Part shown: positions 14,497-17,823 of the stretch, piece after piece
How positions within the stretch are numbered: position 1 is the stretch's first letter
Layout: each line of letters starts with the position of its first letter
Source of the DNA: CBFHOS01 sp965657645
Lineage (GTDB): Bacteria; Pseudomonadota; Alphaproteobacteria; Puniceispirillales; Puniceispirillaceae
Direction of reading: 5' to 3'
Assembly: GCA_965657645.1 (NCBI GenBank)
Contig: CBFHOS010000034.1
Span: forward strand, 1 to 17,823
Length of the DNA: 17,823 bases
Translations under genes and position numbers: made by a program
Notes under the pieces: model-generated
What the model was told of the DNA's origin: nothing
The model's database searches: none
What the model saw: only the letters and a program-made list of their open reading frames with translations

Positions 14497-15060
14497 TTAA
14501 CTAAAACTGCCGGGCTTGAACATCCCGCTGTCACCCGTTCCCGATGGAGAGCTGGTTGGCTCGGCCCCAGACGGAGCAGACGGAGCAGACGGCGCGGCAG
14601 GCGCAGGTGCGGCCTCATCAGCCAGCAATTCCGACACCAAATCATCATCCGCCGTGGCAACAAGCGCCTCTGTGCCCACCGGCGGCGCGATATCGGCACT
14701 GGCCATGCTGGCCGCTTGATCAACGATCCCGGCAGGGGTAGCGCCAGTCGCGGCATCAACAATTTGACCAATCGGCAAAATACGGTCGATCTTGGCGATC
14801 TCCAGCACCCTGCTAACAGCAAGGCTGATCAGCGGTAGGGTGAGGCTTATGTTGTTTTGCAGGCAATGCTGGCGCGTCAATAACAACACCGCAACGCCGC
14901 TTGAATCGATATAGGTAACGCTCGATGCGTCAATCTCTAGATGGGAAACACCAACAATCTTGGTGACTTCCGTTTTCAGATCAGAGGTGGTTTGAAGGTC
15001 AACATCGCCAGACAGAACGATCTTTGCATGTTCACCGTTAATTCTAACGTCAAAAGCCAT
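14497..15060 (-). CDS. STAS-domain anti-sigma antagonist-like protein with Pro/Ala/Ser tail
   Basis: This 187-aa protein has an N-terminal STAS domain (about 1-105). It shows LSGDVDLQTTSDLK and the phosphorylation loop TYIDSSGVAVLLL, where Ser54 (second Ser, as in SpoIIAA) is the expected phosphosite. The domain should be toggled by the kinase and phosphatase halves of the adjacent protein. Residues about 105-187 form a low-complexity tail rich in Ala, Pro, Ser and acidic residues, which classical SpoIIAA/RsbV proteins (about 110-120 aa) lack. The tail ends GMFKPGSFS and carries SAPSAPSG encoded by a 9-bp repeat. AAGGAGG (15066-15072) gives a strong start. The pilin terminator lies just upstream, so the promoter location is unclear. 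Confidence 0.87.
   Translation of the reverse strand: MAFDVRINGEHAKIVLSGDVDLQTTSDLKTEVTKIVGVSHLEIDASSVTYIDSSGVAVLLLTRQHCLQNNISLTLPLISLAVSRVLEIAKIDRILPIGQIVDAATGATPAGIVDQAASMASADIAPPVGTEALVATADDDLVSELLADEAAPAPAAPSAPSAPSGAEPTSSPSGTGDSGMFKPGSFS
14571..14597. repeat. 9-bp repeat coding for Ser-Ala-Pro in the STAS tail
   Basis: ACGGAGCAG occurs at 14571-14579 and 14580-14588, followed by the diverged ACGGCGCGG at 14589-14597. On the coding - strand it yields SAP units. Copy-number change would lengthen or shorten the tail without shifting frame. Confidence 0.7.
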
Positions 15061-15091
15061 TTAATCCTCCTTACACCAGATAAACCCAAAT

Positions 15092-15127
15092 AAAAAAACA
15101 CCGCCCCTATGAATCACAGGGGCGGTG
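15092..15127 (-). terminator. Strong Rho-independent terminator after the pilin gene
   Basis: CACCGCCCCT (15099-15108) and AGGGGCGGTG (15118-15127) form a perfect 10-bp GC-rich stem with a 9-nt loop. Seven U residues follow on the - strand (15098-15092). It lies 15 bases past the pilin stop and about 30 bases before the STAS start codon. Confidence 0.9.
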
Positions 15128-15141
15128 AAAATTACATTCAA

Positions 15142-15717
15142 TTAGAATGTGATGTTGTCAGCAACTTCCTGGAAGACGCCTTCTTTATCACAATAACCAA
15201 CCTGAAGGTTGTTGTTGGTCTTTGAAATATTGTCGACCGAACCAATGTTCCGGATATGTAGCAGACCAGAAGAATCGGGCGCTGAGATTGCTGTTAAGGG
15301 ATCACCCTCAACATCCGCACCGCTCAGGAGTGTAAAATTACATAAGTCTGTGCCGCCAACCAATTTAGTGCCGTTATCATAACTAATGATGAATGCGTTT
15401 TCGCCTGATGAATAAGGGTTTTTAAACTTATCCAATGGACCGTCAGTAATCACCATAGTTTCATTAAAACAATCGTCTAGTGCTCCAGAACCTTTAGTGC
15501 TACAACTTTCAGGCTTTACTGTCAGACCGCCAGAGCGGGCCAGCTGTGTGCTTGAAATCCAGCGCTCTAGGCTCTGGGCGTTTGTCTTGGCAACATCAGC
15601 TTTGGTGTTGTCAATATATTGCTGGTAACCCACGATGCCGACTGCAGCCAGAACACCAATGATGGCAACCACAACGAGAAGTTCGATAAGCGAGAAGCCT
15701 TCGGTTTTCTTCATCAT
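15142..15717 (-). CDS. Type IV pilin / pseudopilin
   Basis: This protein of about 191 aa has a type III signal sequence: a short basic leader MMKKTEG, cleavage before Phe, then FSLIELLVVVAIIGVLAAVG with the required Glu at mature position 5. Prepilin peptidase would cut G|F and N-methylate the Phe. The rest is a soluble pilin head with four Cys, enough for two disulfides. I prefer ATG 15717, because AAGGA lies eight bases upstream; ATG 15723 is too close to it and ATG 15714 is also possible. With its own promoter and strong terminator it is probably an abundant single-gene transcript. pilT lies upstream on the same strand. It could be a major pilin or a minor/secretion pseudopilin. Confidence 0.9.
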   Translation of the reverse strand: MMKKTEGFSLIELLVVVAIIGVLAAVGIVGYQQYIDNTKADVAKTNAQSLERWISSTQLARSGGLTVKPESCSTKGSGALDDCFNETMVITDGPLDKFKNPYSSGENAFIISYDNGTKLVGGTDLCNFTLLSGADVEGDPLTAISAPDSSGLLHIRNIGSVDNISKTNNNLQVGYCDKEGVFQEVADNITF

Positions 15718-15748
15718 AATCATAATCCTTAATTAGGTAGTTTCAATA

Positions 15749-15767
15749 TGACGGCGCAGTACCGTCA
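15749..15767 (-). promoter_or_regulatory. Hairpin in the pilin mRNA leader
   Basis: TGACGG (15749-15754) and CCGTCA (15762-15767) are perfect arms around a 7-nt loop. It lies in the predicted 5' leader, about 25 bases before the pilin ribosome binding site. It may stabilise the message or bind a regulator. Confidence 0.4.
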
Positions 15768-15813
15768 GCATCGCGCTCCTGCAACGACAGTATCTTCTAA
15801 TGCTAATTAAGAA

Positions 15814-15841
15814 ATTTTACAATTAGCTTTTTAGCTGTCAA
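15814..15841 (-). promoter_or_regulatory. Probable pilin promoter
   Basis: On the - strand TTGACA (15841-15836, perfect -35) is followed after 16 bases by TAAAAT (15819-15814, -10). This predicts a start near 15806 and a leader of about 90 nt. It separates pilin transcription from pilT. Confidence 0.65.
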
Positions 15842-15851
15842 AATTAATAAA

Positions 15852-16853
15852 TCACTCGACTAGATTATTCTCGTGCAACATTTCGAGATATTTATCCATC
15901 GTAACCATCCCGTGTTGTTGACCGGTTTGCATCACAGTCTGGATTTGGACGATTTTTGCCTCGCGAATGAGATTTGATACAGCGGGGATACACACCATAA
16001 CCTCAAAAGCACCAACACGGCCGCCGCCTTTTCGCTTTAACAATTGCTGTGTCATCACCAAACGGAGTGATTGTGACAATTGCGAACGCGCTTGGGCCTG
16101 TTCCTCTGCGGGAAACACGTCAATGATACGGTTAATGGTTTCCGGCGCGCCATTGGTGTGCAAGGTGCCAAACACCAAATGGCCGGTTTCGGCCGCGGTC
16201 ATCGCCATAGACACAGTCTCATAATCCCGCAGCTCACCCATTAGAATGATATCCGGATCTTGACGAAGCGCGCCCTTAAGCGCCGCCCCAAAGCTGTTGG
16301 TATGCGGGCCGACTTCACGCTGGGTGATAATCGACTTTTTGCTCTGATGGACAAATTCCACCGGATCCTCGACGGTGATGATATTCTCGTTGCGCTCGCG
16401 GTTAATTTTATCAATCATCGCCGCCAGTGACGTGGACTTACCAGAGCCGGTCTGGCCGGTCACAAGAACCAAGCCCGACTTTGCCGTCAACACTTCATGC
16501 ACCGCAGGCGGCAGGCCAAGCATATCGATATGCGGCACTTCGGTTACGATCACGCGCAACACCATCGCATAGCCATTTAGCTGTTTATAACCATTCGCAC
16601 GAAAACGCTGGCCCTGATACTGGATCGCAAAATCAACGTCACCAGACGCATCAAATGCCTCAAACGCCTCATCCCCCAATTCAGTCCGCATGAGATCGGC
16701 CAACATCTCATTGGTCACAACAAAATCAATGGGGACAATGTCGCCAGACTCACGAATTTGAGCGGGTCTACCGGCATGAAGATGAAAGTCAGATACTTTG
16801 CGGGTATTCACAATTTGCATCAACATTTCGTAAATCGGGTTGGTTTGTTCCAT
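15852..16853 (-). CDS. pilT: PilT-type type IV pilus retraction ATPase
   Basis: This 333-aa hexameric AAA-like ATPase of the secretion-ATPase superfamily powers pilus retraction from the inner-membrane cytoplasmic face. Motifs in order: N-terminal PAS-like part with SDFHLHAGRP; Walker A GQTGSGKST (133-141); Asp box ITVEDPVEF (159-167); Walker B DIILMGELRD (201-210); His box GHLVFGTLHT (224-233). The C-terminal motif, canonically AIRNLIRE in PilT, reads AVSNLIRE (291-298). Length is normal for the family. PilU is possible, but length and motifs favour PilT. No clear ribosome binding site precedes ATG 16853. It lies upstream of the pilin gene on the same strand; the pilin has its own promoter. 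Confidence 0.93.
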   Translation of the reverse strand: MEQTNPIYEMLMQIVNTRKVSDFHLHAGRPAQIRESGDIVPIDFVVTNEMLADLMRTELGDEAFEAFDASGDVDFAIQYQGQRFRANGYKQLNGYAMVLRVIVTEVPHIDMLGLPPAVHEVLTAKSGLVLVTGQTGSGKSTSLAAMIDKINRERNENIITVEDPVEFVHQSKKSIITQREVGPHTNSFGAALKGALRQDPDIILMGELRDYETVSMAMTAAETGHLVFGTLHTNGAPETINRIIDVFPAEEQAQARSQLSQSLRLVMTQQLLKRKGGGRVGAFEVMVCIPAVSNLIREAKIVQIQTVMQTGQQHGMVTMDKYLEMLHENNLVE

Positions 16854-16923
16854 TTTTCTATGTCTCAGCTGATATTAATAAGGGCTAGGTGCAGGGGTGC
16901 GGATTGCCGTCAATATTGTGGTC

Positions 16924-16953
16924 TTGCGAAAAATTATATTAGCGACTTAATAT
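16924..16953 (+). promoter_or_regulatory. Possible promoter of the Sel1-repeat gene
   Basis: TTGCGA followed after 18 bases by TAATAT lies about 100 bp upstream of the Sel1 gene start, in an AT-rich stretch. The -35 box and the spacing are both imperfect. Confidence 0.3.
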
Positions 16954-17044
16954 AGGCAAAATTCAGAGGCCGAGGTTAACGATAAGGTTGTCGTGCATTC
17001 GCAAAGCAACGCTTCATCTACAACCAATATATCTAAGGTTACTA

Positions 17045-17806
17045 ATGTTAACATTAAAAAACGCATCAAAAATGAACAGGCGCCCTAATCTATGGCGTTG
17101 GACGCGGTCTATTTGCATTGGTCTGATGGCATTGTTGATTGCTGGCACCGCCCCGGCGATTTCCGCCGAGTTGCCAGAGGATGCCCCTGAAGAAATTCGT
17201 GCCCAGCTTGCCGCCGCCCATGAGCGCGATGTCGGGGCTATGTATAAAGTGGCTCTGTATTTAATGGAGCAAAGTGTTACCGACGACGACCAAATGGCCA
17301 AATACGCTTTTGGATGGGCCCTATTGGCGGCGCGGAACGGTCACCCACAGGCGGCCGAATTAACCGGTGTTATGTACCGGCGCGGCGTCGGCGTGCCGCA
17401 GAATTTCGTAAAGGCCCGGAAATGGCTAGAGCGCGCCCTCGCCCGCAAATCACCCGAACCAAACTTTGAGCTGGCATTATTATATGCAGACGACAGCAAC
17501 CCCGGCGTTAACAAACGCAAAGCGGCCACCTATTTAGGCGAGGCTATATCGATGGGTGAACCGCGTGCCTGTCTCATTTCCGCCCGGAACAAATTAGCGT
17601 CCGGCCTCGAATTTCGCAAAGTCCTAAAGCAAGTGACCTGTGCCGCTGAGGGGGGCTTGGTCGATGCAATGGAAATGCTCGGCGATTATAATCTGGGACA
17701 AAAATCACCATACGCCGCCGTGCGGGGCCGCGAATGGCTCGAAAGAGCGGCGGCGGCAGGTAGCATAAGCGCCAATGAAAAGCTGCTACAGCTCGACGTT
17801 GATTGA
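17045..17806 (+). CDS. Secreted Sel1-repeat protein
   Basis: This protein of about 253 aa has an N-terminal signal peptide (hydrophobic ICIGLMALLIAGTAPAISA, cleavage likely before ELPED) and a helical body with Sel1-like repeats. Recognisable units are ALLAARNGHPQAAELTGVMY, RRGVGVPQNFVKARKWLERA and the last VRGREWLERAAAAGSISANE. Sel1 proteins act as periplasmic scaffolds or adaptors; no enzyme domain is present. I chose ATG 17045 because AAGG lies six bases upstream. ATG 17072 would give a more compact signal peptide but has no ribosome binding site. It diverges from pilT, and a link to pilus assembly is possible but unsupported. The gene is complete. Confidence 0.8.
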   Translation: MLTLKNASKMNRRPNLWRWTRSICIGLMALLIAGTAPAISAELPEDAPEEIRAQLAAAHERDVGAMYKVALYLMEQSVTDDDQMAKYAFGWALLAARNGHPQAAELTGVMYRRGVGVPQNFVKARKWLERALARKSPEPNFELALLYADDSNPGVNKRKAATYLGEAISMGEPRACLISARNKLASGLEFRKVLKQVTCAAEGGLVDAMEMLGDYNLGQKSPYAAVRGREWLERAAAAGSISANEKLLQLDVD

Positions 17807-17823
17807 TGATATTTGACCTCATC

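Noticed and set aside
14469..14822. 117-codon - strand frame across the STAS tail
   Set aside because: Arg/Leu/Pro-rich shadow of the repetitive STAS tail in another frame.
14497..15060. STAS protein as the missing MlaB
   Set aside because: It carries the DSSG phosphosite and sits directly beside a PP2C/HATPase protein, which fits partner switching; it is far from the mla operon and on the opposite strand.

Overview
The window looks like chromosomal DNA of a marine-type alphaproteobacterium with roughly 50% GC. The basis is gene content (a DUF3445 heme N-demethylase, a divergent ald/Lrp-type regulator pair, an mlaEFD operon followed by an auxiliary lipoprotein) and codon style. A SAR116/Puniceispirillum-like origin is my guess and is not proven by anything here. 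There is no phage, IS element or CRISPR array.

Left part (1-2600): an unassigned left edge with short ORFs and tandem repeats; a 119-aa single-pass membrane protein; a heme-dependent oxidative N-demethylase (DUF3445) preceded by two hairpins; and, facing it, a broken LuxR-type regulator whose N-terminal third runs out of frame into the tail of an unrelated protein.

Middle-left (2594-8169): a lone tRNA-Ala(UGC) with its own promoter; alanine dehydrogenase (ald) diverging from an Lrp/AsnC regulator across a 254-bp AT-rich region with helically phased palindromes; the pseudokinase AMPylase SelO, in a short form; a Rieske oxygenase alpha subunit diverging from selO, with a Glu at the bridging position as in carnitine monooxygenase; and an orphan ParA-type ATPase with no ParB.

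Middle-right (8476-11733, + strand): a tight four-gene Mla-type lipid transport operon (permease MlaE, ATPase MlaF, MCE protein MlaD, ABC-auxiliary outer-membrane lipoprotein). It carries no MlaB.

Right part (11741-16853, all - strand, read right to left): PilT-type retraction ATPase, a type IV pilin with a good promoter and a strong terminator, then a STAS protein, a GAF-PP2C(SpoIIE)-HATPase three-domain protein, an HD phosphodiesterase-like protein and a small four-cysteine protein whose start codon abuts the stop of the HD gene. The STAS protein plus the fused phosphatase/kinase form a compact partner-switching module. Its placement beside pilus genes and its tail of HD and Cys4 proteins make it the most interesting candidate system here. 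The window closes with a secreted Sel1-repeat protein on the + strand.
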